Below are positions 1 to 8,701 of a DNA stretch of 13,046 nt, piece after piece. Position numbers and translations under genes: made by a program. Below the pieces are notes generated by a model. That model did not search any database and was not told the DNA's origin. It saw nothing but the letters and a program-made list of their open reading frames with translations. Positions within the stretch are counted from its first letter, which is position 1; every line of letters begins with the position of its first letter. The stretch comes from Cyanobacteriota bacterium (GTDB lineage Bacteria > Cyanobacteriota > Cyanobacteriia > PCC-6307 > Cyanobiaceae): the NCBI GenBank assembly GCA_026389255.1, contig JAPLIF010000227.1, forward strand, positions 1 through 13,046, written 5' to 3'.

Positions 1-1
1 T

Positions 2-79
2 CATGGCTGCGATGATGCCAGCGCCGAAGGCCGTTCGTCACCGCCAACCGCCGGCTTGCCCCCCGTCCTCCTGAGATGA
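2..79 (+). CDS. Possible 3' end of an upstream gene
   Basis: The frame starting at base 2 is open from the window edge to a TGA at 77-79 that overlaps the apt start codon in an ATGA arrangement, the classic layout of translationally coupled genes. Only 25 residues are visible, rich in Ser, Pro and Ala, and no family can be recognised. A second frame (base 3 to a TGA at 72-74) is also open, so the coding status is uncertain. Confidence 0.25.
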   Translation, partial: HGCDDASAEGRSSPPTAGLPPVLLR

Positions 80-612
80 CCAGCAGCCCCGCCAGCCCCG
101 ACCTGCGCCGCTGGATCCGCGACATCCCTGATTTCCCCAAGCCCGGCATCCTGTTCCGGGATCTCACACCCCTGATGCGCGACCCGGCCGGCTGGCGCGA
201 AACCGTGCGCCAATTGGCCGAAATCACCGAGCGACTCAAACCCGACTTGATCGTGGGGATTGAATCGAGGGGATTCATCGTGGGCACGAGCCTGGCCACG
301 GCCCTCGGCCTGGGCTTCGTGCCGGTGCGCAAGCCCGGCAAGCTGCCGGGGGAGGTGCATGGGGTGGACTACGAGCTGGAATACGGCAGCGATCGTCTGG
401 AAATCCAAGTCGATGGCTTTGAAGCCTCCCCCCGGATCTTGATTGTCGATGATCTGCTGGCCACCGGTGGCACTGCCGAGGCCTGCGGCCAGCTGGTGCG
501 TTTGGCCGGTGGCGACATCGTCGGCTTTGCGTTCGTGGTCGAACTGGCCGACCTCGGGGGCCGTCAACGCCTTCCCGCCGGAGTGGCCGTGGAATCCCTG
601 GTCACCTTCTGA
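76..612 (+). CDS. apt: Adenine phosphoribosyltransferase
   Basis: This 178-residue cytoplasmic enzyme converts adenine and PRPP to AMP and pyrophosphate (purine salvage). Family hallmarks are visible: the N-terminal [14 protein letters not shown] block (residues 16-29), [10 protein letters not shown] (61-70), the RKPGKLPG loop (85-92) and the PRPP-binding signature [12 protein letters not shown] (121-132). The length is normal for the family, so the gene looks intact. The ATG at 76 places the DIPDFPKPG block at its usual distance from the N terminus. The Shine-Dalgarno sequence is weak. If the short upstream frame is real, apt is coupled to it by an ATGA overlap. The stop lies only 7 bases from the stop of the opposing gene, leaving no room for a separate terminator on either side. 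A long open frame on the opposite strand is a shadow. The identification is secure. Confidence 0.96.
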   Translation: MTSSPASPDLRRWIRDIPDFPKPGILFRDLTPLMRDPAGWRETVRQLAEITERLKPDLIVGIESRGFIVGTSLATALGLGFVPVRKPGKLPGEVHGVDYELEYGSDRLEIQVDGFEASPRILIVDDLLATGGTAEACGQLVRLAGGDIVGFAFVVELADLGGRQRLPAGVAVESLVTF

Positions 613-619
613 CGGAGGC

Positions 620-832
620 TCAGGTCTGCAGGTCCTGCCAGTCCAGGACCTGCTCTAGTTGCTCCAGGCTGATCAAACCAAAGCGCCACAGCACCACCGG
701 CAACGGCGCCTGCTCGACCTCAGAGTGGCGGATTCCCATGGCGAGAGAACTCTCACTGAGGCCCAGTTGATGCCTTAGGAAACGCAAGATCGCCGGGGCC
801 GGCGGCGGCTGGGGGCAGCTGCTGATCACCAT
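620..832 (-). CDS. DUF2949 family protein (possible separate gene nested at the end of the UbiH-type frame)
   Basis: From an internal ATG at 830-832 the frame encodes 70 residues matching the small cyanobacterial DUF2949 family as I remember it: a helix beginning ILRFLRHQLGLSESSLAMG (residues 15-33), then a PLPVVLWRFGLISLEQLE core (44-61) and a terminal DW. In other cyanobacteria this domain is normally a stand-alone protein of about 60-75 residues, so this ATG is a likely true start. It overlaps a TGA in another frame (ATGGTGA), which would suit a coupled pair if the monooxygenase originally ended there. In the sequence as given, however, the domain is in frame with the monooxygenase and could be made as its C-terminal part. 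The function is unknown. Family assignment is fairly sure; whether it is an independent gene is open. Confidence 0.6.
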   Translation of the reverse strand: MVISSCPQPPPAPAILRFLRHQLGLSESSLAMGIRHSEVEQAPLPVVLWRFGLISLEQLEQVLDWQDLQT

Positions 833-1864
833 GGCTCGCCAGGGGTCGAGAAAGCCGGCAGGCCAGCTGGGCGGCCGGCGGCAGGAACGGAACGGCCCAG
901 GCTGGTGGGGGGCCCCGAGGCGGTGGGGAGCCAGCCGACCAGCACTGGCCCTCGCGGCCAGGTCCATCAACGTCTGAACATCGCGCCAGCCCAGGTTGAG
1001 GCCCTGCCCCCCCACTGGATGGCAGCGGTGGGCACTGTCTCCCACCAAAACGGTATTGCCGCGATGCAGACGATGGGCCAGCTGGAGAGCCACAGGAAAG
1101 GAGCGGGGACGATCGAAGAGCACCTCGGGCTGCAGAACCTCAGGCAAGGCCCCTGCCAGGGCATCGAGAAAGGCCGTATCGCTGAGACTTTCCAGCCTGC
1201 GGCAACGCCAGGCCGGAGCACTCCAAACCAATTGATGACGCCCCCCACCCATGGGCAGGACGGCGAAGGGACCCTCCGGCCTCAGGATCTCCCAGGCCTG
1301 ATCCGCCGCAGCCCCCCGCAGGCCCACTTGGGCCGTCAGACATGCCTGACCATAGGCATGGTGCCATTGGCCAATCCCCTGCTCCCGTCGGGTGGGGGAA
1401 TCGGCCCCATCCGCCGCTACCACAAGATCGAAGCCCGTCCCATCGCCGGGGGGAGATAAGGGGACCGCCCCGATCCCCAGGCCCATCGCGATGGCCGGGT
1501 TGGCCTCAAGCCGCTCGAACAACAGGGCCATCAGGGACCCATGGCTGCCGATCCAACCAACGGTGGGAGCCAGGGATCCGAGGTCGGCGCCGCTGAAGTC
1601 GACCCAGCGGCCCAAAGCCCCATCGACAAGATGGAGCTGGGCAAAACCGCTGAGGTGGGGCGCCAGGGACGACCAAAGGCCAAGCTGCTGCAGCAGGAGG
1701 CGACTGGAATGGGTGAAGGCATAGGCCCGCTGGCTATCCAGCAGGCGCTGTTTGGGCAGGGGATCGAAAAGCTGAACGCGCCAGCCGACCGCCGCCAAAG
1801 CCAGGGCGGCCAGGGCACCGGTCGGGCCGGCCCCATTCACCCTGGCGGCTAACTTGGCGCCCAT
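620..1864 (-). CDS. UbiH/VisC-type FAD monooxygenase, C-terminus merged in frame with DUF2949
   Basis: The first part is a group A flavin hydroxylase of the UbiH/Coq6/VisC type. Counting from the ATG at 1864, the FAD dinucleotide motif GAGPTG is near residues 11-16, the DG motif VVAADGADSPTRR near 148-160, and the GD motif with GNTVLVGDSAHRCHPVGGQG near 269-288. In cyanobacteria such proteins are candidates for a ring hydroxylation in plastoquinone synthesis; that role is known for the family and inferred here. A GTG at 1885 gives seven more residues, but the ATG at 1864 follows an AGAG and fits the motif spacing. After about residue 317 the usual UbiH tail (arginine-rich stretch and helices) is not recognisable. 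Instead the frame passes through a Pro/Arg-rich stretch into a complete DUF2949 domain. A separate monooxygenase ending at the TGA at 826-828 in another frame is possible if a frameshift or deletion is present. Confidence 0.8.
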   Translation of the reverse strand: MGAKLAARVNGAGPTGALAALALAAVGWRVQLFDPLPKQRLLDSQRAYAFTHSSRLLLQQLGLWSSLAPHLSGFAQLHLVDGALGRWVDFSGADLGSLAPTVGWIGSHGSLMALLFERLEANPAIAMGLGIGAVPLSPPGDGTGFDLVVAADGADSPTRREQGIGQWHHAYGQACLTAQVGLRGAAADQAWEILRPEGPFAVLPMGGGRHQLVWSAPAWRCRRLESLSDTAFLDALAGALPEVLQPEVLFDRPRSFPVALQLAHRLHRGNTVLVGDSAHRCHPVGGQGLNLGWRDVQTLMDLAARASAGRLAPHRLGAPHQPGPFRSCRRPPSWPAGFLDPWRAMVISSCPQPPPAPAILRFLRHQLGLSESSLAMGIRHSEVEQAPLPVVLWRFGLISLEQLEQVLDWQDLQT

Positions 1865-1890
1865 GGCAAAGCTCTGAAAAGGCACGCATT

Positions 1891-1918
1891 AAAAGCGCGC
1901 CCCCAAAAAAGAGGCGCG
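1891..1918 (-). terminator. Possible intrinsic terminator after hli
   Basis: Read leftward, a 6-bp GC-only stem (bases 1913-1918 pairing with 1896-1901, CGCGCC/GGCGCG) with an 11-base loop is followed by C and TTTT. It lies about 38 bases past the hli stop and 27 bases before the ATG of the UbiH-type gene. The T tract is short, so termination may be partial. Confidence 0.4.
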
Positions 1919-1955
1919 GTGGGAGGCATAGGGGATTGGATCGCGCCAAAGGCGA

Positions 1956-2238
<283 letters not shown>

Positions 2239-2265
2239 GCATTGTTGCGACGCCTGTGGGCTAGC

Positions 2266-2913
2266 TCACCGAAGGCGGCGCAGGCAAAGCTCCTCGAAAG
2301 CCGAGCGCAACAGGTAGGGATATTCACCGACCCAGAGCTTGGCCTGGGGCAACCAGGCATCAGTCAAGGCCCCAACCCTGGAAAAATCCCGTCGGTCACT
2401 CACAACCACCAGCCGCACCACCATGCCGCGACGGATGGCCTGGTGGGCCTTGTCCATCGGAAACCGCAAACGGCCCAGGTAGCCGTCCTCGTCTTCCAGG
2501 TCCAGGCAGAGCCAGGTACGGCGATTTTCCACCATCTCCAGGCGCCCACTCTGGTCGGACTGCTCGCGCCGATCTTCGACGACCTCTCGGGTGAACAGAT
2601 CGCCCACCACCCCTTCAAACAGGGCGGCGGAGGGATAACGGCGCAGCACCGCGTTGCGCCGACCCGCCTCCAGGATCGGCCCCCAGAGGAGATAGAGAAC
2701 CAGGACGACGCCAATCACCAGAAACACCGGGCCTAGGGAACTGGAGAACAACAGGGTCTGGCTGATCAACAGGGCGATGACGCCGCCGATGGTGGAAATC
2801 AGCACCCGTTGCAGCAATTGCCGCGGTTCGCGACTGCAGGCATTGAACTGGGGACCGGTGGCCACCGCCGGAATCAGGCGGCTCAGTTGGTCTTGGTTAA
2901 GGGGAATCAGCAT
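2266..2913 (-). CDS. Conserved cyanobacterial two-helix membrane protein of unknown function
   Basis: The protein has 215 residues. Two hydrophobic helices lie close together (about 37-57 and 61-79), followed by a soluble domain of roughly 135 residues that ends in a conserved-looking LWVGEYPYLLRSAFEEL block (193-209). I recognise the pattern from cyanobacterial proteins sometimes labelled phosphate ABC transporter permease, a name not supported by anything visible here: there are only two helices and no permease loop. The soluble part has a basic GRLEMVENRR segment (123-132) and a beta-rich look. The ATG at 2913 lies 34 bases after the dapB stop, so the two genes are probably cotranscribed. 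The function is unknown. A thylakoid or photosystem assembly role would be a guess from context only. Confidence 0.8.
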   Translation of the reverse strand: MLIPLNQDQLSRLIPAVATGPQFNACSREPRQLLQRVLISTIGGVIALLISQTLLFSSSLGPVFLVIGVVLVLYLLWGPILEAGRRNAVLRRYPSAALFEGVVGDLFTREVVEDRREQSDQSGRLEMVENRRTWLCLDLEDEDGYLGRLRFPMDKAHQAIRRGMVVRLVVVSDRRDFSRVGALTDAWLPQAKLWVGEYPYLLRSAFEELCLRRLR

Positions 2914-2946
2914 CGGGGTCGGGATCCGCCGAGGGCGGTCAAGGCA

Positions 2947-3789
2947 TCAAAGCAGCCGTTCGAGGCCATAAACCAACGTGGGCAAGGAGCGCACGCGACG
3001 CAGACAAAGGAGCACCCCAGGCATATAGGCGCTGCGGTCAATCGTGTCGTGGCGCAGGGTATAGGTCTCGCCAGGAGCCCCGAACAGGACCTCCTGATGG
3101 GCCACCAAACCGGGCAATCGCACCGAATGCAACCTCAGGCCACTGGGACGGAGGCCACCGCGGCAGCCTGCCAGGGTTTCGTGCTCTTCAACCTGGGGTG
3201 AATTGAAGGACTTACCCAGGTCCTCCATTAATTCAGCCGTCTTGATGCAGGTCCCGCTGGGGGCATCCGCCTTGCGGTTGTGATGCAGCTCGGTGAGCTC
3301 GGCAAAATCGTAGAAACGGGCAGCCGCGGCAGCGGCCTGCTGCAACAGAACCATGCCCACAGACAAACTGGGAATCACCGCCCCACCGAGCCCAGCCTTG
3401 GCCGCCAACTCGACCAGATCGGCCAGCTGTTGCGGAGCGAGGCCCGTGGTGCCGATCACCGGATGGACCCCATAGGCGATCGAGGCCCGCGTGTGCTCGA
3501 AAACCACGTTGGGGTGGGTGAAATCCACCAGCACGGCGGCCCCTTCGGGCCCGTCACGACGCACGGCCTGGCTGGCCTGACATAGACAGCCCTCGAAATC
3601 AGCGGTGACGGCCACATCCAGATCCCCCAGGCCTAGTTCTTGGCCAACATCGACACCCTCCTTCTCCGCAGTGGTATCGATCGCCCCGACTAGGACGCAA
3701 TCCTCCGAGCGATGGACAGCCTTGATGACCTCCGCCCCCATTCGGCCAAGGGCACCGGCCACCACCACGGGGATTGGACGAGGATGCAT
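2947..3789 (-). CDS. dapB: 4-hydroxy-tetrahydrodipicolinate reductase
   Basis: This enzyme reduces the dihydrodipicolinate precursor with NAD(P)H in the diaminopimelate/lysine pathway, supplying lysine and peptidoglycan cross-links in the cytoplasm. At 280 residues it is of normal length for cyanobacterial DapB. Visible motifs are the N-terminal nucleotide-binding VVVAGALGRMG (8-18), the LVDFTHP segment (87-93), VIGTTG (111-116), and the catalytic and substrate-binding ELHHNRKADAPSGT (167-180), containing the paired histidines 169-170, K173 and the GT that binds the substrate carboxylate. The ATG at 3789 gives the expected short lead before the Rossmann strand. A 7-bp inverted repeat occupies the bases just upstream of the start codon and may influence translation. 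The gene diverges from chlH across 880 bases and probably heads a transcript with the following membrane-protein gene. Confidence 0.97.
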   Translation of the reverse strand: MHPRPIPVVVAGALGRMGAEVIKAVHRSEDCVLVGAIDTTAEKEGVDVGQELGLGDLDVAVTADFEGCLCQASQAVRRDGPEGAAVLVDFTHPNVVFEHTRASIAYGVHPVIGTTGLAPQQLADLVELAAKAGLGGAVIPSLSVGMVLLQQAAAAAARFYDFAELTELHHNRKADAPSGTCIKTAELMEDLGKSFNSPQVEEHETLAGCRGGLRPSGLRLHSVRLPGLVAHQEVLFGAPGETYTLRHDTIDRSAYMPGVLLCLRRVRSLPTLVYGLERLL

Positions 3790-3791
3790 CA

Positions 3792-3817
3792 GCTCAGCAG
3801 GGACTCTGCCGCTGAGC
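3792..3817 (-). promoter_or_regulatory. Inverted repeat covering the dapB ribosome-binding region
   Basis: GCTCAGC (3792-3798) and GCTGAGC (3811-3817) are exact reverse complements with a 12-base spacer. An alternative inner pairing GCAG/CTGC would tighten the loop. In the dapB message the hairpin ends two bases before the ATG and would hide the only Shine-Dalgarno-like bases (GAG). It could lower or control dapB translation; no regulator is identified. Confidence 0.4.
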
Positions 3818-4277
3818 CTATGGGAGCCACCCCAAAGCCCGCCGCCCTGCGGTCAAACGGACGCCGACCCAGTGGAGCCGGTCCAATCGCGCAACCGGGA
3901 GACAAACAAATGATCTTTTCCCCATATCGGCACCAGAGCACGATGCAAGCGATCGACCCAGCGGGAACCAGGCATCGCCTGGAGAAGGGTCGACGGCGGC
4001 CATCTCGGCACTGAGATCATCGGTGATGAAATATCCTTCAGCGACGGTCCACTCCTGGTGGGATGTTGGATCCAGACAACGTCTAGGTTAGGGAGAGAAT
4101 TAACTTAATTCATCGCATCAGTTGACAGGATGTACTTAAACTGAAATCAAATTGGGCGGCCCACAGATTCAGCAAAATAGGGATTTTTGGTAGTAATTGG
4201 CTTTGGCACAGAAAATTTTTACGGTAAAGACGGCAGACCGAGTGCCCGCTAAAATCACTAACACAAAGCATGAGATC

Positions 4278-4302
4278 TAAATTATTACCATTTTAAATTA
4301 TT
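4278..4302. repeat. Tandem 9-base direct repeat in the AT-rich island
   Basis: TAAATTATT occurs at 4278-4286 and again, exactly, at 4294-4302, a 16-base period, inside the most AT-rich part of the dapB-chlH spacer. Such spacing could be a paired protein-binding site, but AT-rich DNA gives short repeats by chance. Confidence 0.35.
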
Positions 4303-4401
4303 CGCTCTATGCGGCTGACCAGCGAGAAACGGCTCCAGAGTTATCAAACTTCAGACTATTTTAATTTTGCTGGGGGCTGGTTGAGAATTGCGGCGAGGTC
4401 C

Positions 4402-4426
4402 TTGACAAGACGGCCCCGCCTATAGC
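4402..4426 (+). promoter_or_regulatory. Weak candidate promoter for chlH
   Basis: A perfect -35 hexamer TTGACA (4402-4407) is followed by TATAGC (4421-4426). The 13-base spacing is shorter than the 17 usual for housekeeping sigma factors, so this may not act as a standard promoter. Another TTGACA at 4122-4127 has only AATCAA at the right distance. True start sites cannot be fixed from sequence alone. Confidence 0.2.
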
Positions 4427-4628
4427 CCTGAGCCAGCATTGAGCCCGACTGGATCCTGGGGTGCGAGGGCGGGAAAAAAGCCAATAGGGTCAGTGGTGGC
4501 GCCGTATCCGTCCGCCCCAACGCCGATGGCATTGGGCCAGCGACTGGAGGCCGATTCGCCTTGAAGCCCCCAGCCAGCCAGTTTGCCTGCCCGTGAAGCC
4601 TTGTCCAAAATGCCCGCGAACGAGCCCT

Positions 4629-4642
4629 AGCCTACGTAGGCT
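4629..4642. promoter_or_regulatory. 14-bp perfect palindrome just upstream of chlH
   Basis: AGCCTACGTAGGCT reads the same on both strands and ends 27 bases before the chlH ATG. A TAACAT -10-like hexamer at 4646-4651 follows immediately. The position is suitable for an operator of a dimeric regulator or a leader hairpin. It does not match the NtcA consensus GTA-N8-TAC, and I know of no named cyanobacterial site with this sequence. Confidence 0.35.
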
Positions 4643-4669
4643 TCTTAACATTGCTCAACCAACGGCTTT

Positions 4670-7600
4670 ATGTTCACCCAGGTCCGTTCCGCCAACCGCC
4701 GGGTCAGCCCTGAACAAGGCGATGGCCGGTCGCTGATGCGGGCGGTCTACGTGGTGCTAGAGCCCCAGTACCAAAACGCCCTGACCAGTGCCGCCACCAG
4801 CATCAACGAACAGAACAACGGCCTGGCGGTAGAGCTGAATGGCTACCTGATTGAAGAGCTGCGGGATCCGGAAAACTATAAGCAATTTTGTGAAGATGTC
4901 GCCCAAGCTGATGTCTTTATCGCCTCCCTGATTTTTATCGAGGATCTGGCCCAGAAGGTGGTGGAAGCCGTGGCGCCCCACCGCGACCACCTCAAGGCTG
5001 CAGTGGTGTTTCCCTCAATGCCAGAGGTGATGCGCCTCAACAAATTGGGCACCTTTTCGATGGCCCAGCTCGGCCAGAGCAAGAGCGCCATCGCCCAATT
5101 CATGAAGAAGCGCAAGGAGAAGGGAGGCAGTGCCGGCTTCCAGGACGCGATGCTCAAGCTGCTGAACACCCTGCCCACGGTCCTTAAATATCTGCCGGTG
5201 GAAAAGGCCCAGGACGCCCGCTCCTTCATGCTCAGCTTCCAATACTGGTTGGGCGGCACACCGGACAATCTGCGCAACTTCCTGTTGATGCTGGCGGATA
5301 AATACGTCTTTCCCAAGGGGGAGGACGGCCGTCCCCAGTTGGAAGTGGCTGAACCAGTGGTGTTTCCCGATCTGGGCCTCTGGCACCCCCTGGCTTCGGG
5401 AATGTTTGAGGACCTCAAGGAATACCTCAACTGGAATAGCAGCCGCAGCGACCTCAGTGAAGAGGCGAAGCGGGGACCTGTCATTGGCCTGGTCCTGCAA
5501 CGTAGCCACATCGTCACCGGCGATGAAGCCCATTACGTGGCCGTGATTCAGGAATTGGAGTACCGCGGCGCCACCGTCATCCCGGTGTTCTGCGGGGGCC
5601 TGGATTTCAGCAAGCCGGTCAACGCCTTCTTCTACGACCCCCTCAACCCCGAGACCCCTTTGGTGGACGGGGTGGTCAGCCTCACGGGATTTGCCCTGGT
5701 GGGCGGTCCTGCCCGCCAGGACCACCCCAAAGCGATCGAGGCCCTCAGCCGGCTGAACAGGCCCTACCTGGTGGCCCTACCCCTGGTCTTTCAGACCACC
5801 CAGGAATGGGAGGAGAGCGACCTGGGGTTACATCCGGTGCAAGTGGCCCTGCAAATCGCCATTCCCGAGTTGGACGGCGCCATCGAACCGATCGTCCTTT
5901 CGGGCCGCGATGACGCCACCGGCAAAGCCCACACCCTCCAGGATCGGGTGGAAGCCATCGCCGAACGCTCGATTCGCTGGGCCTCGTTGCGCACCAAACC
6001 CCGCGCCGACAAAAAGCTAGCGATCACGGTCTTCAGCTTCCCTCCCGATAAGGGCAACGTTGGTACCGCCGCCTACCTGGATGTCTTCGGTTCGATCTAC
6101 CGGGTCCTCGAAGAAATGAAGGCCAAGGGCTACGACGTCCAGGACATGCCCCGCAGCCCCAAGGCCCTGATGGATGCGGTACTCCAGGATCCAGAGGCCC
6201 TGGCAGGGGCCCCCGAACTGGCCATCGCCCATCGCATGAGTGTGGCCGAGTATGAGCGGCTTACCCCCTATTCGGGCCGTCTCGAAGAGAACTGGGGCAA
6301 ACCCCCCGGCAATCTCAACTCCGATGGCACCAACCTTTTGATCTACGGACGCCACTTCGGCAACATTTTCGTCGGCGTCCAACCCACCTTCGGCTACGAA
6401 GGGGATCCCATGCGCTTGCTTTATTCCCGCAGCGCCAGTCCCCACCACGGCTTTGCGGCCTACTACACCTATCTAGAGAAAGTCTGGCAAGCCGACGCCG
6501 TCCTCCATTTCGGCACCCACGGCTCCCTTGAGTTCATGCCTGGCAAACAGATGGGCATGAGCGAGACCTGCTACCCCGACTCCCTGATCGGCTCCCTGCC
6601 CAACCTTTATTACTACGCCGCCAACAATCCTTCTGAAGCCACCATCGCCAAGCGGCGCGGCTACGCCGCCACGATCAGTTATCTGACACCGCCCGCCGAA
6701 AATGCTGGTCTCTACAAAGGCCTCAAAGAACTGGGAGAACTGGTGGGCTCCTACCAACAGCTGCGGGAGAGTTCCCGCGGTGTCCAGATCGTCAACGCGA
6801 TCATGGAAACGGCGCGCCAATGCAACCTTGATAAGGATGTCAACCTGCCGGATTCCGATGGATCCGAACTGAGCCAAGACGAGCGGGACGGGGTGGTCGG
6901 CTCGGTTTATCGCCAGTTGATGGAAATTGAAAGCCGGCTGTTGCCCTGCGGCCTGCACACCATCGGTAAACCGCCCACTGCCGAAGAAGCGATCGCCACC
7001 CTGGTCAGCATCGCTGCCCTTGAGCGCGAGGAGGAAGAATTGCGGTCGCTGCCGGGCCTGTTAGCGGAAGCCCGGGGACGCACGATCACGGAGATCTACA
7101 AAGGCAACGACGACGGCGTACTGGCCGATGTCGAACTCAACCGCACGATCACCGAAACCAGTCGCGCGGCTGTTGGGGCCATGGTGCGCCAAGTGACCGG
7201 CAGCGATGGGCGGGTCAATCTGCGGCGCAACTTCGGCTGGTTCTTCGATCTATTTGAGCGCTTGGGTTTCAAAATACCTAGTCCCTGGCTGGCGGCCTGC
7301 CAAAGTGCCGGCTTCGGAGCAATCAACCCGATTGAACTGGACAAACAATTCGCCTATCTGCGTTTTTGCCTTGAGCAGATTTGTGCCGACATGGAAATGG
7401 AGAGCCTGCTGAAGGCCCTCGATGGTGAATACGTGCTGCCCGGTCCTGGGGGCGATCCGATCCGCAACCCAGGGGTGCTGCCCAGCGGTAAGAACATCCA
7501 CGCCCTAGACCCCCAATCCATTCCCACCAAAGCCGCGATTGCCTCGGCCAAGGTGGTTGTGGACCGCTTGATCGAGCGGCAAAAAGCGGAACAAGGCACC

Positions 7601-8674
7601 TGGCCCGAAACGATTGCCTGCGTGCTGTGGGGTACGGACAATATCAAGACCTATGGGGAGTCCCTGGCCCAGATCCTCTGGTTTATTGGTGTGCGACCCA
7701 TGAGTGATTCCCTGGGTCGTGTTAACAAGCTAGAGCTCATTTCCTTGGAAGAATTAGGACGCCCCCGCATCGATGTGGTGGTGAATTGCAGCGGTGTCTT
7801 CCGCGACCTATTCATCAACCAAATGGGCCTTATCGACCAAGGCGTCAAAATGGCGGCCGAGGCCGAGGAGCCCCTTGAAATGAATTTTGTCCGCAAGCAC
7901 AGTCAGGAGCAAGCAGCCGAGCAAGGCATCTCCCTGCGAGAAGCGGCAACACGGGTGTTCTCGAATGCGAGCGGTAGCTACAGCTCAAATGTCAATCTTG
8001 CAGTCGAAAACAGCACCTGGGAAGAGGAAGGCGAATTGCAAGAGATGTATTTATCCCGCAAGACATTTGCCTTTAATGCCGACAACCCCGGCGAGATGAA
8101 TCAAAAGCGAGATGTCTTCGAGGCGGCCATGAAAACCGCCGATGTCACCTTCCAAAACTTGGATTCAGCCGAAATTTCACTCACCGATGTCAGCCACTAC
8201 TTCGACTCCGATCCCACCAAACTGATTGCAGGTTTACGGGATGACGGCAAGGCACCGACCAGCTACATCGCCGACACCACTACCGCCAATGCCCAAGTGC
8301 GCTCCTTGAGTGAGACGATCCGCCTCGATTCGCGCACCAAGCTCCTCAACCCCAAGTGGTACGAGGGCATGCTCAATTCGGGCTATGAAGGGGTCAGGGA
8401 AGTGGCCAAGCGGCTTAACTTCACCCTCGGTTGGAGCGCAACCAGTGGCGCCGTGGACAACTTTGTCTATGAAGAAGCCAACGACACTTTTATCAACGAT
8501 CCCGAAATGCGCCAGCGGCTGATGGATCTCAATCCCCACAGCTTCCGTCGAATTGTCAGCACCCTACTTGAAGTCAATGGTCGTGGCTACTGGGAAACCA
8601 GCGACGAAAACATAGCCCAACTCCAAGAAATTTACCAGGAGATTGAAGATCGCATCGAGGGGGTCAAAAATTGA
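4670..8674 (+). CDS. chlH: Magnesium chelatase subunit H
   Basis: ChlH is the large porphyrin-binding catalytic subunit that, with ChlI and ChlD, inserts Mg2+ into protoporphyrin IX using ATP, the branch step from heme to chlorophyll. The product has 1334 residues, normal for the family. The start [11 protein letters not shown] matches the typical picocyanobacterial N terminus, which fixes the ATG at 4670 even though no Shine-Dalgarno is seen. The N-terminal DUF3479-type domain begins at about residue 23 ([16 protein letters not shown]), followed by the large CobN/Mg-chelatase domain. The conserved [10 protein letters not shown] stretch (613-622) holds H613, H617 and E621, and the C-terminal [18 protein letters not shown] block is intact. 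No frameshift or missing segment is visible. The gene is alone on the plus strand, with a long upstream region suggesting its own regulation, and converges with the oxidoreductase gene 27 bases downstream. Confidence 0.98.
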   Translation: MFTQVRSANRRVSPEQGDGRSLMRAVYVVLEPQYQNALTSAATSINEQNNGLAVELNGYLIEELRDPENYKQFCEDVAQADVFIASLIFIEDLAQKVVEAVAPHRDHLKAAVVFPSMPEVMRLNKLGTFSMAQLGQSKSAIAQFMKKRKEKGGSAGFQDAMLKLLNTLPTVLKYLPVEKAQDARSFMLSFQYWLGGTPDNLRNFLLMLADKYVFPKGEDGRPQLEVAEPVVFPDLGLWHPLASGMFEDLKEYLNWNSSRSDLSEEAKRGPVIGLVLQRSHIVTGDEAHYVAVIQELEYRGATVIPVFCGGLDFSKPVNAFFYDPLNPETPLVDGVVSLTGFALVGGPARQDHPKAIEALSRLNRPYLVALPLVFQTTQEWEESDLGLHPVQVALQIAIPELDGAIEPIVLSGRDDATGKAHTLQDRVEAIAERSIRWASLRTKPRADKKLAITVFSFPPDKGNVGTAAYLDVFGSIYRVLEEMKAKGYDVQDMPRSPKALMDAVLQDPEALAGAPELAIAHRMSVAEYERLTPYSGRLEENWGKPPGNLNSDGTNLLIYGRHFGNIFVGVQPTFGYEGDPMRLLYSRSASPHHGFAAYYTYLEKVWQADAVLHFGTHGSLEFMPGKQMGMSETCYPDSLIGSLPNLYYYAANNPSEATIAKRRGYAATISYLTPPAENAGLYKGLKELGELVGSYQQLRESSRGVQIVNAIMETARQCNLDKDVNLPDSDGSELSQDERDGVVGSVYRQLMEIESRLLPCGLHTIGKPPTAEEAIATLVSIAALEREEEELRSLPGLLAEARGRTITEIYKGNDDGVLADVELNRTITETSRAAVGAMVRQVTGSDGRVNLRRNFGWFFDLFERLGFKIPSPWLAACQSAGFGAINPIELDKQFAYLRFCLEQICADMEMESLLKALDGEYVLPGPGGDPIRNPGVLPSGKNIHALDPQSIPTKAAIASAKVVVDRLIERQKAEQGTWPETIACVLWGTDNIKTYGESLAQILWFIGVRPMSDSLGRVNKLELISLEELGRPRIDVVVNCSGVFRDLFINQMGLIDQGVKMAAEAEEPLEMNFVRKHSQEQAAEQGISLREAATRVFSNASGSYSSNVNLAVENSTWEEEGELQEMYLSRKTFAFNADNPGEMNQKRDVFEAAMKTADVTFQNLDSAEISLTDVSHYFDSDPTKLIAGLRDDGKAPTSYIADTTTANAQVRSLSETIRLDSRTKLLNPKWYEGMLNSGYEGVREVAKRLNFTLGWSATSGAVDNFVYEEANDTFINDPEMRQRLMDLNPHSFRRIVSTLLEVNGRGYWETSDENIAQLQEIYQEIEDRIEGVKN

Positions 8675-8701
8675 ACTTGGACAATAAGGGTCTCCATCGT
8701 T

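Larger units (their letters stand above)
3790..4669. other. Gene-free divergent intergenic region between dapB and chlH
   Basis: No convincing coding sequence is present in these 880 bases. Open frames of about 60 codons exist on the minus strand (3818-4003 and 4420-4608) but show no family resemblance. The region has three parts: a GC-rich part next to dapB (to about 4080), an AT-rich island (about 4081-4375), and a GC-rich leader before chlH. It holds a hairpin at the dapB start, an 11-base TTTAC-G-GTAAA inverted repeat at 4218-4228, a 9-base direct repeat at 4278-4302, two TTGACA hexamers (4122-4127 and 4402-4407), and a 14-bp palindrome at 4629-4642. Both genes must be driven from here. 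A small RNA could be hidden, but I recognise none. Confidence 0.7.

Noticed and set aside
1..567. Long open frame on the minus strand opposite apt
   Set aside because: It lies antisense to the well-supported apt gene, has no family-like motifs, and is explained by GC-rich codon use.
905..1459. Plus-strand frame of 184 codons opposite the UbiH-type gene
   Set aside because: It is a shadow of a gene with clear FAD motifs, and its own translation is low-complexity.
3818..4003. Minus-strand frame of 61 codons upstream of dapB
   Set aside because: It has no recognisable motif and overlaps the likely dapB promoter region.
4420..4608. Minus-strand frame of 62 codons in the dapB-chlH spacer
   Set aside because: It is Gly/Ala-rich with no family resemblance and no visible ribosome-binding site; GC-rich DNA gives such frames by chance.
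4629..4642. NtcA site at the chlH palindrome
   Set aside because: The sequence does not have the GTA-N8-TAC spacing required.
8675..8701. Possible shared terminator between chlH and the oxidoreductase gene
   Set aside because: Only a 5-bp pairing (ACTTG/CAAGT) over a long loop and no T run could be found.
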